A stretch of DNA of 30,176 nt from CAZGOM01 sp964542875 (GTDB lineage Bacteria > Planctomycetota > Phycisphaerae > Phycisphaerales > Phycisphaeraceae), in NCBI GenBank assembly GCA_964542875.1, contig CAZIWA010000066.1, positions 1-30,176 of the forward strand. The letters run 5' to 3'. Below the pieces are notes generated by a model. It ran no database searches and had not been told where the DNA came from. It worked only from the letters and a program-made list of their open reading frames with translations. The translations under genes were made by a program, and so were the position numbers. Shown one piece after another: positions 22,770 through 29,574 of the stretch. Numbering within the stretch: position 1 is the stretch's first letter; every line of letters starts with the position of its first letter.

Positions 22770-23549
22770 TCAACGATCCAAACCCTTGCGCAGTTCCGCC
22801 AGCCGCTCATGCCAGGTCAAATCAAAATGAAGCGGCGTAACCGTGATGTAACGCTGAAAAAGCGCCTCCACATCCGTTCCCGCCACCCGCTCTTGAAAAC
22901 TCAGGTGATCCCTGGCGTGATACCGAGGATGCTCCTCGTCCTGGCCGTGAACCGCATCGTAGGTGTCCACCATCGGCGAAGTCGATGCCGGCACCACCCG
23001 AACCCCCAGCGGCGGCTCCCCGCGGTCGGTAATCGGCAGGTTGATGTTCATCACACAGCCAACACCCACCCCTTGCGCAACCACATCCTTTAAAACCACG
23101 CCCGCCCATTCTGCGGCCTGGTCCCAATTGGTTAATTCCCGCTTGCCCAGGTGCAGGCTCATGGCGATCGCGGGAATGCCCGTCATCGCCGCTTCCCGGG
23201 CTGCCGCCACCGTGCCCGAATAGAGCGTATGCACCCCCAGATTCGCTCCAGCGTTGATTCCGCTGATGACAAGATCCCACGGTTCCTTGCCCACCTTGGC
23301 CCGGGCCACCTTCACGCAATCAGCAGGAGTACCCGAAACCGCATGCCCAACAAACAAAGCCTCACCGTGTGCATGCACACGGTGAGGCTTGATCGTAAGC
23401 GGCATATGAAACGTGACAGCGTGGCTCTTGGCCGACTGCACCGAATCCGGTGCAACCACCGTCACATCACCCAGGCCTCTGGCAGCCTTGTAAAGGGCCG
23501 CCAAACCCGGCGCGTCGATCCCATCATCGTTGGTCAGGAGTATCCGCAT
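22770..23549 (-). CDS. surE: 5'/3'-nucleotidase SurE
   Basis: SurE is a metal-dependent cytosolic phosphatase that removes phosphate from nucleoside 5'- and 3'-monophosphates and is often linked to stationary-phase survival. The product (259 residues, normal length) begins MRILLTNDDGIDAPG, the signature in which Asp8 and Asp9 bind metal. Other family blocks are VVAPDSVQSAKSHAVT (Ser39 ligand region), SGTPADCVKVA, and VISGINAGANLGVHTLYSGTVAAAREA with the Asn ligand. I chose ATG 23549 because MRILLTNDDG is the standard start; an upstream TTG two codons earlier is possible. It begins 33 bases after the rplQ stop with no terminator between. Codons 54-65 contain a perfect 34-bp palindrome, described separately. 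Confidence 0.97.
   Translation of the reverse strand: MRILLTNDDGIDAPGLAALYKAARGLGDVTVVAPDSVQSAKSHAVTFHMPLTIKPHRVHAHGEALFVGHAVSGTPADCVKVARAKVGKEPWDLVISGINAGANLGVHTLYSGTVAAAREAAMTGIPAIAMSLHLGKRELTNWDQAAEWAGVVLKDVVAQGVGVGCVMNINLPITDRGEPPLGVRVVPASTSPMVDTYDAVHGQDEEHPRYHARDHLSFQERVAGTDVEALFQRYITVTPLHFDLTWHERLAELRKGLDR
23357..23390 (-). repeat. Perfect 34-bp palindrome inside surE, terminator-like on the coding strand
   Basis: The half-site AAGCCTCACCGTGTGCA is followed at once by its exact reverse complement. It covers surE codons 54-64 (Lys-Pro-His-Arg-Val-His-Ala-His-Gly-Glu-Ala) and the first base of codon 65. As RNA from the minus strand it can form a stem of about 15 base pairs closed by four bases and is followed by UGUUUGUUGGG, so it has the shape of an intrinsic terminator. 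As DNA it could be an operator. The palindrome itself is certain; its role is not. Confidence 0.85.
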
Positions 23550-23582
23550 GGCCAATCGATCCGGGAGCGTTAAGCGCTAGTC

Positions 23583-24161
23583 TCAGGCCTGAGCCGGAGG
23601 AGTCGCGGGGGCTGCTGCACCGGCGGTCTTTGCGTCCTGGGCCTTCTTGGCCTTGGCTGCGAATTCCACACGGTAGTTGGCCTTCTGGCGCCGGCGGGAG
23701 AACTGGCCGGACACCTGCGGACCTTCTTCATCACCCACCAGTTGGAGCACGCAGAGGCTGGTGCCGTCACCGATACGGTGCTTGGCCAGCTTGATGATCC
23801 GGGTGTAGCCACCGGGACGGGTGGCGTACTTGGGGGCGATCTCGTCAAAAAGCTTCTTGACGAGCTTGGGGCCACCGGTGATTTCACCGTACTTGTTGCG
23901 CGTGACTGATTCGTCAAAGTCGCCCTTGACGATGATCGAGTCATGGCCCAACATCGAGATCACGCGCCGGCGCGAAGCCAGGTCGCCCTTGCGGGCCGCC
24001 GTGATGATCTTCTCGATAAAGCCCTTGACGCTCTTGGCCTTGGGAATGGTGGTCTCGATTTGCCCGTGTGTGAACAGGGCGATGGCCAGGTTCCGGCGCA
24101 GGGCGCGGCGGTCTTCGGCGTCACGAGAGAACTGGTAACCAGCAACACGATGCCTTGTCAT
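23583..24161 (-). CDS. rplQ: 50S ribosomal protein L17
   Basis: L17 is a large-subunit ribosomal protein. The 192-residue product matches the family at the start (MTRHRVAGYQFSRDAEDRRALRRNLAIALF), at TTIPKAKSVKGFIEKIITAARKGD, and at YATRPGGYTRIIKLAKHRIGDG. It is longer than E. coli L17 (127 residues). The extra length is an insertion around residues 70-95 (GHDSIIVKGDFDESVTRNKY) and a C-terminal extension that becomes a low-complexity Ala/Pro/Lys tail. GGAG stands eight bases before the ATG. It follows rpoA by 43 bases, the usual alpha-operon order. Confidence 0.97.
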   Translation of the reverse strand: MTRHRVAGYQFSRDAEDRRALRRNLAIALFTHGQIETTIPKAKSVKGFIEKIITAARKGDLASRRRVISMLGHDSIIVKGDFDESVTRNKYGEITGGPKLVKKLFDEIAPKYATRPGGYTRIIKLAKHRIGDGTSLCVLQLVGDEEGPQVSGQFSRRRQKANYRVEFAAKAKKAQDAKTAGAAAPATPPAQA

Positions 24162-24204
24162 GACTCAATCTCCAGACAAGCCCGTCACCGGGCGTTTAAA
24201 ATGC

Positions 24205-25209
24205 TCAGTCCGCGTCCACGTTGAAGTCAGCGGGAAGCTGGCTGCCAAGCGCGAGACCGAGGTCCTCGAGCTTGCGCTTGACTTCACGCAGGGAGGTCTT
24301 GCCGAACGAACGAACCTTCAAAAGGTCCGCTTCGGCCATCTGCACCAGATCGGCAACCGTGACGATCTTGGCCGACTCGAGGCAGTTGCTTGCACGCACC
24401 GAGAGCTCCAGTTCGGAGATCGGCATGCGCAGCTTGCGCTTCAAGTCTTCATCAATCTGGGCCGTCTTGCCGGCTTCTTCCGTCGCCGTTTCGCTGCCCA
24501 GTTCAAAGTACTGCACAAAGGGGTTCAAGTGCTTGCGCAGAATCTTGGCTGCTTCCACCAGCGCGTTCTCCGGAGAGATCGTGCCGTTGGTCCAGATTTC
24601 CAGCGTCAGCTTGTCGTAGTTGGTCTTGGAACCAACGCGGGCATCTTCAACCTTGTAACGAACGCGAGTCACCGGGGAGAAAACCGCGTCCACGGGAATC
24701 ACGCCGATTTCCTGGTCTTGGTTGCTCTGGTACTGCTCGCTCGCAGGAACGTAACCACGGCCCTTCTTGACCGTGAATTCCATGTCGAAATCCACTTCCT
24801 TCGTCAGGGTCGCAAGAACCAGGTCCTTGCTGTGGATCGTGATGGAAGGGTCGGCTTCGATAAGGTCACAAGTGACTTCACCAGGGCCTTCGGCCTGCAG
24901 GCGCATCACCCGGGTCTCATCGGCCGTGAGCGACACAACCATGTTCTTGACGTTCAGGATGATGTCGGTAACGTCTTCGGTCACGCCTTCCAGGCTGGAA
25001 AACTCGTGAGAAGCGCCCTTGATCTTGATCGCCGCAACCGCAGCGCCTTCCAGGCTGGAAAGCAGGATACGGCGCAAGCTGTTGCCGATGGTCGTGCCAA
25101 AGCCACGCTCAAACGGCTCGATCACAAACTTGCCGTAAGTCGCATTATTCAGTGCCGCATCCGGGATAACCCGGCCGGGCAGTTCAAGGCCGCGCCAGCG
25201 CATACGCAT
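24205..25209 (-). CDS. rpoA: DNA-directed RNA polymerase alpha subunit
   Basis: RpoA dimerises to nucleate RNA polymerase assembly; its C-terminal domain binds UP elements and activators. The N-terminal domain shows FVIEPFERGFGTTIGNSLRR and LLSSLEGAAVAAIKIKG followed by HEFSSLEGVTEDV. The C-terminal domain shows PISELELSVRASNCLESA, VADLVQMAEADLLKVRSFGKTSL and a final acidic tail. I chose ATG 25209, which has GGAG seven bases upstream and gives 334 residues, close to the family norm; an earlier ATG ten codons upstream lacks that spacing. In most bacteria rpsD stands between rpsK and rpoA, but here 110 bases separate them and hold no S4 gene. Confidence 0.98.
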   Translation of the reverse strand: MRMRWRGLELPGRVIPDAALNNATYGKFVIEPFERGFGTTIGNSLRRILLSSLEGAAVAAIKIKGASHEFSSLEGVTEDVTDIILNVKNMVVSLTADETRVMRLQAEGPGEVTCDLIEADPSITIHSKDLVLATLTKEVDFDMEFTVKKGRGYVPASEQYQSNQDQEIGVIPVDAVFSPVTRVRYKVEDARVGSKTNYDKLTLEIWTNGTISPENALVEAAKILRKHLNPFVQYFELGSETATEEAGKTAQIDEDLKRKLRMPISELELSVRASNCLESAKIVTVADLVQMAEADLLKVRSFGKTSLREVKRKLEDLGLALGSQLPADFNVDAD

Positions 25210-25319
25210 GATGATTCTCCAGTCGGCGTCGTGAAACAAATCCCTCAGGCTTCACGCGTAAACAGGTCGCCGACCGACCGGTACGCTTCTTGTCCTGAAA
25301 GACAACGATTCTAAAATTA

Positions 25320-25697
25320 TTACACGCGCCGACGCTTCGGGGGGCGGCAACCGTTGTGGGGGATCGCCGTGCGATCTTCGATCGCCGTGATCTTCAGGCC
25401 AGCGGATTGAAGCGCAGTGACGGCGGACTCACGACCGGAGCCGGCGCCCTTCACGCGAACTTCGATTTCCTGCATGCCCAGCTTCTTGGCTTCCGAGGCC
25501 GCTTCTTCCGCTGCCCGGGTGGCGGCGAAAGGAGTGCTCTTACGGGAACCCTTGAAACCCACAGTGCCCGCCGACTTCCAGCAAAGCGTTTCGCCGTTGA
25601 CGTCAGTGATGGTCACCTGAGTGTTATTGAACGACGCCTTCACGTGGGCAATGCCACGCGTGACGTTCTTACGTGCTTTCTTCTGCTTCTTAGCCAT
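25320..25697 (-). CDS. rpsK: 30S ribosomal protein S11
   Basis: S11 lies in the small-subunit platform beside the decoding region. The 125-residue product matches the family throughout: GIAHVKASFNNTQVTITDVNG, SAGTVGFKGSRKSTPFAA, and the C-terminal IEDRTAIPHNGCRPPKRRRV. AGG lies six bases before the ATG. It is the gene after rpsM in the alpha operon, with an unusually long 144-base spacer between them. Confidence 0.98.
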   Translation of the reverse strand: MAKKQKKARKNVTRGIAHVKASFNNTQVTITDVNGETLCWKSAGTVGFKGSRKSTPFAATRAAEEAASEAKKLGMQEIEVRVKGAGSGRESAVTALQSAGLKITAIEDRTAIPHNGCRPPKRRRV

Positions 25698-25841
25698 ATC
25701 TCGCCTTTAAGTTCGTCGCTGCCACTTTCCCACCTATTTTCCAAAGGATCCCCACATCGGGGCCCAGGAACGGGCGGGCAGCTCGCTTTAAGGGTGAACA
25801 AATCATTCCGGCCCCAGGCCACGATGGCCCGGGAACACCGA
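25698..25841 (-). other. Long rpsM-rpsK spacer with possible mRNA hairpin
   Basis: The 144-base gap is large for this operon. It holds no open frame worth calling. GGCC-ACGAT-GGCC at 25817-25829, with outer TTCC/GGAA at 25806-25835, could fold just after the rpsM stop. A second small CCCC/GGGG pair lies near 25750. Neither has a T-run, so they look like mRNA structure rather than terminators. Confidence 0.3.
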
Positions 25842-26225
25842 TTACTTGAGCGCCTTGACGCCCTTCTTGCCGGCCACCGTCTTACGCTTGCCCTTGCGGG
25901 TGCGTGCGTTGGTCCGGGTCCGCTGGCCGCGCGTCGGCAGGCTCTTGCGGTGACGGTCGCCACGATAGCACCGGATATCGCGCAGACGCGCGATATCCTG
26001 TGAGACCTTACGGCGCAGTGCGCCTTCGATCTGATAGTCGCGATCGATGATCACGACAATGGCCACAATCTGATCTTCCGTCAGCTTGTTCGCCCGGGTC
26101 TGGCCATCGATTTTGGCCTCCAGGAGAATCTTTTCAGCGTTCTTCGGGCCAATGCCGTAAAGATAACGCAGAGAAATGCGGATCGGCTTGTTGTCTGGAA
26201 TGTCAATACCGGCGATACGAGGCAT
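25842..26225 (-). CDS. rpsM: 30S ribosomal protein S13
   Basis: S13 sits in the 30S head and contacts the P-site tRNA and the 50S subunit. The 127-residue product opens MPRIAGIDIPDNKPIRISLRYLYGIG, carries the helix-hairpin-helix stretch and DIARLRDIRCYRGDRHRKSLPTRGQRTRTNARTRKG, and ends in the usual basic tail (GKKGVKALK). GGAG lies six bases before the ATG. It follows rpmJ by 64 bases. Confidence 0.98.
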   Translation of the reverse strand: MPRIAGIDIPDNKPIRISLRYLYGIGPKNAEKILLEAKIDGQTRANKLTEDQIVAIVVIIDRDYQIEGALRRKVSQDIARLRDIRCYRGDRHRKSLPTRGQRTRTNARTRKGKRKTVAGKKGVKALK

Positions 26226-26289
26226 CCTACGCTCCTGCTCTGTTGGAAATGGACGACAAGGGTCTCAACTCATGAGGCCCTTAGTCACC

Positions 26290-26403
26290 TCAACCCTGGC
26301 GCTGCTTGTGCTTGGGATTGGTGCAAATCACACGCACGACGCCCTTGCGCCGGATGATCTTGCAGTTCTCACAAATTTTACGAACGCTGCTTCTAACTTT
26401 CAT
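26290..26403 (-). CDS. rpmJ: 50S ribosomal protein L36
   Basis: A 37-residue protein: MKVRSSVRKICENCKIIRRK then GVVRVICTNPKHKQRQG. It is the zinc-binding (C+) form of L36, with Cys11, Cys14, Cys27 and His32 in the expected C-x2-C...C-x4-H spacing. AGGAG stands six bases before the ATG. It lies between infA and rpsM, the common position in bacteria. The zinc form implies normal zinc supply; no zinc-free paralogue is visible here. Confidence 0.97.
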   Translation of the reverse strand: MKVRSSVRKICENCKIIRRKGVVRVICTNPKHKQRQG

Positions 26404-26428
26404 GGCTCGCTCCTGTGCGAAGCGCGAC

Positions 26429-26457
26429 ATTAGACCAAAAAGGTCGGTCGCTGTCAA
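26429..26457 (-). promoter_or_regulatory. Near-consensus sigma70-type promoter upstream of rpmJ
   Basis: On the minus strand TTGACA (26457-26452) is followed by a 17-base spacer and TCTAAT (26434-26429): six of six and five of six consensus bases at ideal spacing. The spacer contains GACC-TTTTT-GGTC, so it can form a small stem. The start point would fall near 26422, giving a short leader to rpmJ. It would drive rpmJ-rpsM-rpsK-rpoA-rplQ and perhaps surE onward. Confidence 0.7.
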
Positions 26458-26505
26458 ACGTGCGCCGGCGAACGCCGCCAGCGATCTCTCAAAAGTGATC
26501 CTTGT

Positions 26506-26721
26506 TCAATGCCGGTAAATGATCCGGCCCTTGGTCAGGTCATACGGACTGATCTCAACCGTCACACGGTCGCCGGCAAGGATACGAATGTAGTTCATCC
26601 GCATCTTTCCCGAGATAACCGCAATGATTTCATGCTTGTTTTCAAGCTTCACCCGGAACATTGCGTTGGGCAATGCATCCAGGACTTCGCCTTCAATCGT
26701 GATTTTTTCTTCTTTTGCCAT
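26506..26721 (-). CDS. infA: Translation initiation factor IF-1
   Basis: IF-1 binds the 30S A site during initiation. The 71-residue product is a single OB-fold with the family sequence MAKEEKITIEGEVLDALPNA, FRVKLENKHEIIAVISGKMR, YIRILAGDRVTVEISPYDL and TKGRIIYRH, all at normal length. The ribosome binding site is weak (GGA eight bases upstream). It lies between map and rpmJ, a common order. Confidence 0.98.
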   Translation of the reverse strand: MAKEEKITIEGEVLDALPNAMFRVKLENKHEIIAVISGKMRMNYIRILAGDRVTVEISPYDLTKGRIIYRH

Positions 26722-26766
26722 ATGTGTCGTCCATCAACCCTGAAACTTGTTTCCAAACGTTTTTTA

Positions 26767-27546
26767 TTACCGGCCATCCGTCAATACATCCGCACCCGTC
26801 GCGGTCACCGCAACTGTGTGCTCGTAATGCGCTGATGGCGTCTTGTCACGTGTGATCACCGTCCAGCCGTCGGCAAGGGTCATCACCTCGCCGGAGGCGC
26901 CCACGCAGCACATCGGCTCAATCGCAAGCACCATGCCCTCTTCGAGCAGAATGTCGTGCCTCAAAAGATCCCGACTCACAAAGTTGGGGATCTGCGGCTC
27001 CTCATGCAGTGCTCGGCCGATGCCGTGCCCCACAAAGTCCCTCACAATCCCGAACCCATTCTTCTTCGCGTGGTCTTCCATCAGCTTGGCGATCGAGCTC
27101 CACTTTCGGCCCGGCCCCACATTCTTCACCGCAATATCCAACACCTCGCGCGTCACCTGGCACATCTTGGCGGTCTTGGGACTCACATCCTCCACCAGCA
27201 CCGTCGTCGCCGAATCTCCGCACCAGCCGTCAACCGACACGCCGCAATCCAGACCCACCACATCGCCAGCCTTGATCTTCCTGCCCGAACCAATCCCGTG
27301 AACCACTTCTTCATTCACGCTGATGCAGATGTTCCCGGGGAAGGGCGGCACGTTGCGGCCTGGATAATTCTTAAACAAGCCAATAGCGCCCAGGCCGGTG
27401 AAAGTCTCGTATGCCAGCTTGTCGATCTGCCCCGTCGTCGCGCCGGGCACGCACGCTGCGGCGCACGCATCAAGCGTCTGCCGGACAATCCGGCCCGCTT
27501 TGCGCATTTGTTCAATCTCAGGTTTTGTCTTCTTGATGATCGTCAT
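26767..27546 (-). CDS. map: Methionine aminopeptidase, type I
   Basis: Removes the initiator methionine from new proteins in the cytosol. The 259-residue product has all five metal ligands at near-E. coli positions: Asp100 in VGLDCG, Asp111 in GDSA, His174 in VGHGIGR, Glu210 in LAIEP and Glu242 in HYEHTV, plus the substrate His83 in VVHGIG. There is no N-terminal zinc-finger extension, so it is the short type Ia form. The ribosome binding site is weak. Upstream lies a terminator-like hairpin after secY, only about 20 bases from the start, and no adk gene stands between secY and map as in many bacteria. Confidence 0.97.
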   Translation of the reverse strand: MTIIKKTKPEIEQMRKAGRIVRQTLDACAAACVPGATTGQIDKLAYETFTGLGAIGLFKNYPGRNVPPFPGNICISVNEEVVHGIGSGRKIKAGDVVGLDCGVSVDGWCGDSATTVLVEDVSPKTAKMCQVTREVLDIAVKNVGPGRKWSSIAKLMEDHAKKNGFGIVRDFVGHGIGRALHEEPQIPNFVSRDLLRHDILLEEGMVLAIEPMCCVGASGEVMTLADGWTVITRDKTPSAHYEHTVAVTATGADVLTDGR

Positions 27547-27566
27547 GAAGAAACAGGCCTGACCCT

Positions 27567-27599
27567 AAAAACAATCCCCCCGGCATCGGGCCGGTGGGA
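27567..27599 (-). terminator. Intrinsic terminator between secY and map
   Basis: A ten-position stem (27590-27599 with 27575-27584) with one mismatch closes a five-base loop. Its core is CCGGC/GCCGG. On the minus strand it is followed by TTGTTTTTAGG, a good U-tract. It lies 25 bases after the secY stop and 20 before the map ATG. Confidence 0.75.
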
Positions 27600-27623
27600 C
27601 AGGAAACTCACACTCGTGGGAGA

Positions 27624-29024
27624 TCAATTTGGCATACCGCCGCGAATCTTGTGGCTCTTGCCCGATTCGCTGAGGAAGCCCTGATAGTTGCGCATCATGA
27701 GCGCTGCTTCGATGCGTTGAATAAAGTCAAGCATCACGCTGATGACAATCAAAAGACCCGTGCCGCCCAGGAAAGCGGAAACTGACTGATCGACATGAAG
27801 GGCGCCATGAATAACCGTGGGGACCACCGCAATCAGCGCCAGGAAGGCCGCACCGACGTAGGTGATGCGTTCCATCACTTTTTCCAGGTATTCCGCAGTA
27901 CGCGGACCCGGGCGGATGCCCTGGATGAAGCTGCCATGGTCCCGGAGCTGCGTGGCGATTTCATTGGGCTGGAACTGAACCGTCGTCCAGAAGTACGAGA
28001 ACGCGTAGATCATGATGATGTAGATCAGGATATACGGGTATTGCTCGTGCTGAAAATTAAGGTGGATGAAGTTGATGGTGCTGGCCCAGGCAGACTGTTC
28101 CTGGCCTGCCGATACCACGGGAAGCGAAGACTGTAGCCAACTGATAAGCATGGTGGGAATCATCATCAACGAACTGGCGAAGATGATAGGCATCACGCCG
28201 CCATGGTTGACGCGCAGAGGCAGGTAGGTCTTCTGACCGCCATACACGCGGGGCCCGCGGGTGTGCTTGGCCTGGTGGACCATGATCCGGCGTTGACCCT
28301 GGGTAATCAGGATGGCGCCTGCGACCACAACCACGAATGCGAAGACGATGAAGGCGACTTTGTCGGCGCCGTAGCTGTCTGAACCGCCGCCCGAGATGCT
28401 GAACTTGCTATAGATCGTCTGTACGGCCTGAGGCATACGAGCCACGATACCCGCGGTGATGATGAGTGAAACACCATTGCCGATGCCGTACTTATCGATC
28501 TGTTCACCGATCCACATAAGAAAAACGGTGCCTGTGACCAATGCGGTGAGCCCGCAGATCCAGAACACCATTTCACCGCTGTATTCCGCATAGACCATCT
28601 GCGACCGCTGGAACATGCTGAGCATGATCCCGCCTTGGACGATAGCAAGAGCGACCGTGGCGTACCGGGTGTACTCCATGATCTTCTGCTGGCCCTGGGC
28701 CCCTTCCTTTTTCAAGGCTTGGAGCTGAGGCAGAACGGTTGCCAGAAGTTGGAAGATGATGCTTGCCGAGATATACGGCATAACACCGAGGCCAAAGATC
28801 GAGCTTTGCTCGAACGTGCCACCGGTGAAAATGCTTACGTATTGCGCCAGGTTACCCAGCGCAGTGTCGGCGTTCTTTTCAGCCGCGCTCTTCAAAGCAT
28901 CGTTATTGATGCCAAAGAGCCCGATGAAGTGACCGAACCGATAGATCACCAGCATGCCAAGCGTGAACAGAATCTTGTTCCGCAGGTCCGGTATCTTCCA
29001 AATATTCAGGAAGGCTTTGAGCAT
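27624..29024 (-). CDS. secY: Preprotein translocase channel subunit SecY
   Basis: SecY forms the protein-conducting channel of the Sec translocon in the inner membrane. The 466-residue product starts in the typical way (MLKAFLNIWKIPDLRNKILFTLGMLVIYRFG), shows about ten membrane helices, the family stretch GVMPYISASIIFQLL, the ITQGQRRIMVHQA cytoplasmic loop, VNHGGVMPIIFASSLMM, the FFxT-like YFWTTVQFQPNEIA region and the closing helices before IEAALMMRNYQGFL. It is slightly longer than E. coli SecY (443), with some extra sequence in the loop around residues 60-70. It lies 39 bases after rplO, the usual spc-operon position. Confidence 0.98.
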   Translation of the reverse strand: MLKAFLNIWKIPDLRNKILFTLGMLVIYRFGHFIGLFGINNDALKSAAEKNADTALGNLAQYVSIFTGGTFEQSSIFGLGVMPYISASIIFQLLATVLPQLQALKKEGAQGQQKIMEYTRYATVALAIVQGGIMLSMFQRSQMVYAEYSGEMVFWICGLTALVTGTVFLMWIGEQIDKYGIGNGVSLIITAGIVARMPQAVQTIYSKFSISGGGSDSYGADKVAFIVFAFVVVVAGAILITQGQRRIMVHQAKHTRGPRVYGGQKTYLPLRVNHGGVMPIIFASSLMMIPTMLISWLQSSLPVVSAGQEQSAWASTINFIHLNFQHEQYPYILIYIIMIYAFSYFWTTVQFQPNEIATQLRDHGSFIQGIRPGPRTAEYLEKVMERITYVGAAFLALIAVVPTVIHGALHVDQSVSAFLGGTGLLIVISVMLDFIQRIEAALMMRNYQGFLSESGKSHKIRGGMPN

Positions 29025-29063
29025 CGGTCGGGGGCTTGCCCTTAAGGGTTGAGCCGGGTCTGA

Positions 29064-29519
29064 TTAGTCCCGGGTCTGAGCGCTGCCGCCAGCGGCCTGG
29101 ATCTTTTCGATCGCAGACTTGCTGAACGCATTGGCAGTGACGCTGAGTTTCTTGGTGATGCTGCCCAGGCCAAGAATCTTGACGGGCAGAGACAGGTTCT
29201 TGATGACCTTACGCTCAACGAGCGCTTCGGGGGTGACGCTCTCGCCGGCGTTGAACGCCTCTTCGAGGGTCGAAAGGTTGACTGCGAAGTATTCCACCCG
29301 GAAGTTGGCGTTGTTGAAGCCACGCTTGCCGATACGGGTGAAGAATGCCGTCTGGCCACCTTCGCGGCTGGCGCGAATCGAGCCCGACCAACCGGAGCGC
29401 GAACCCGCACCCTTGGTACCACGGCCCGCGGTCTTGCCGGAGCCAGAGCCGATACCACGGCCGATGCGCTTGCGCTTCTTGTGCTTGCCAGCCAGTTTCG
29501 TTACATCGTGAATCATCAT
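29064..29519 (-). CDS. rplO: 50S ribosomal protein L15
   Basis: A large-subunit assembly protein. The 151-residue product has the typical Gly/Lys/Arg-rich N-terminus (KKRKRIGRGIGSGSGKTAGRGTKGAGSRSG), the EGGQTAFFTRIGKRGF block, and the C-terminal domain with VKILGLGSITKKLSVTANAFSKSA. GGAG lies nine bases before the first ATG; a second ATG follows at once and is also possible. Upstream, 55 bases separate it from rpsE, where rpmD would normally stand. Confidence 0.98.
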   Translation of the reverse strand: MMIHDVTKLAGKHKKRKRIGRGIGSGSGKTAGRGTKGAGSRSGWSGSIRASREGGQTAFFTRIGKRGFNNANFRVEYFAVNLSTLEEAFNAGESVTPEALVERKVIKNLSLPVKILGLGSITKKLSVTANAFSKSAIEKIQAAGGSAQTRD

Positions 29520-29533
29520 GGGCGATCACTCCT

Positions 29534-29552
29534 CGTCTCATCTGCGGAGACG
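29534..29552 (-). promoter_or_regulatory. Hairpin immediately before the rplO ribosome binding site
   Basis: CGTCTC and GAGACG are exact reverse complements around seven bases. On the minus strand the 3' arm runs directly into AGGAG, the rplO Shine-Dalgarno. The hairpin could tune rplO translation. It lies where rpmD is normally found. Confidence 0.35.
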
Positions 29553-29574
29553 GTGGTCTTGTTAGGTTAAGGGA

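Noticed and set aside
24177..24195. GCCCG/CGGGC hairpin between rpoA and rplQ as a terminator.
   Set aside because: Stem is only five bases and no T-run follows on the minus strand.
24984..25061. An 18-base direct repeat (CGCCTTCCAGGCTGGAAA) occurs twice, 60 bases apart.
   Set aside because: Both copies encode SSLEG within rpoA, at two conserved places of the alpha N-terminal domain that are naturally similar (LLSSLEGAAV and EFSSLEGVTE). Codon bias explains the DNA identity.
29520..29574. A hidden rpmD gene between rpsE and rplO.
   Set aside because: The gap is 55 bases, far too short for L30 of about 60 residues.
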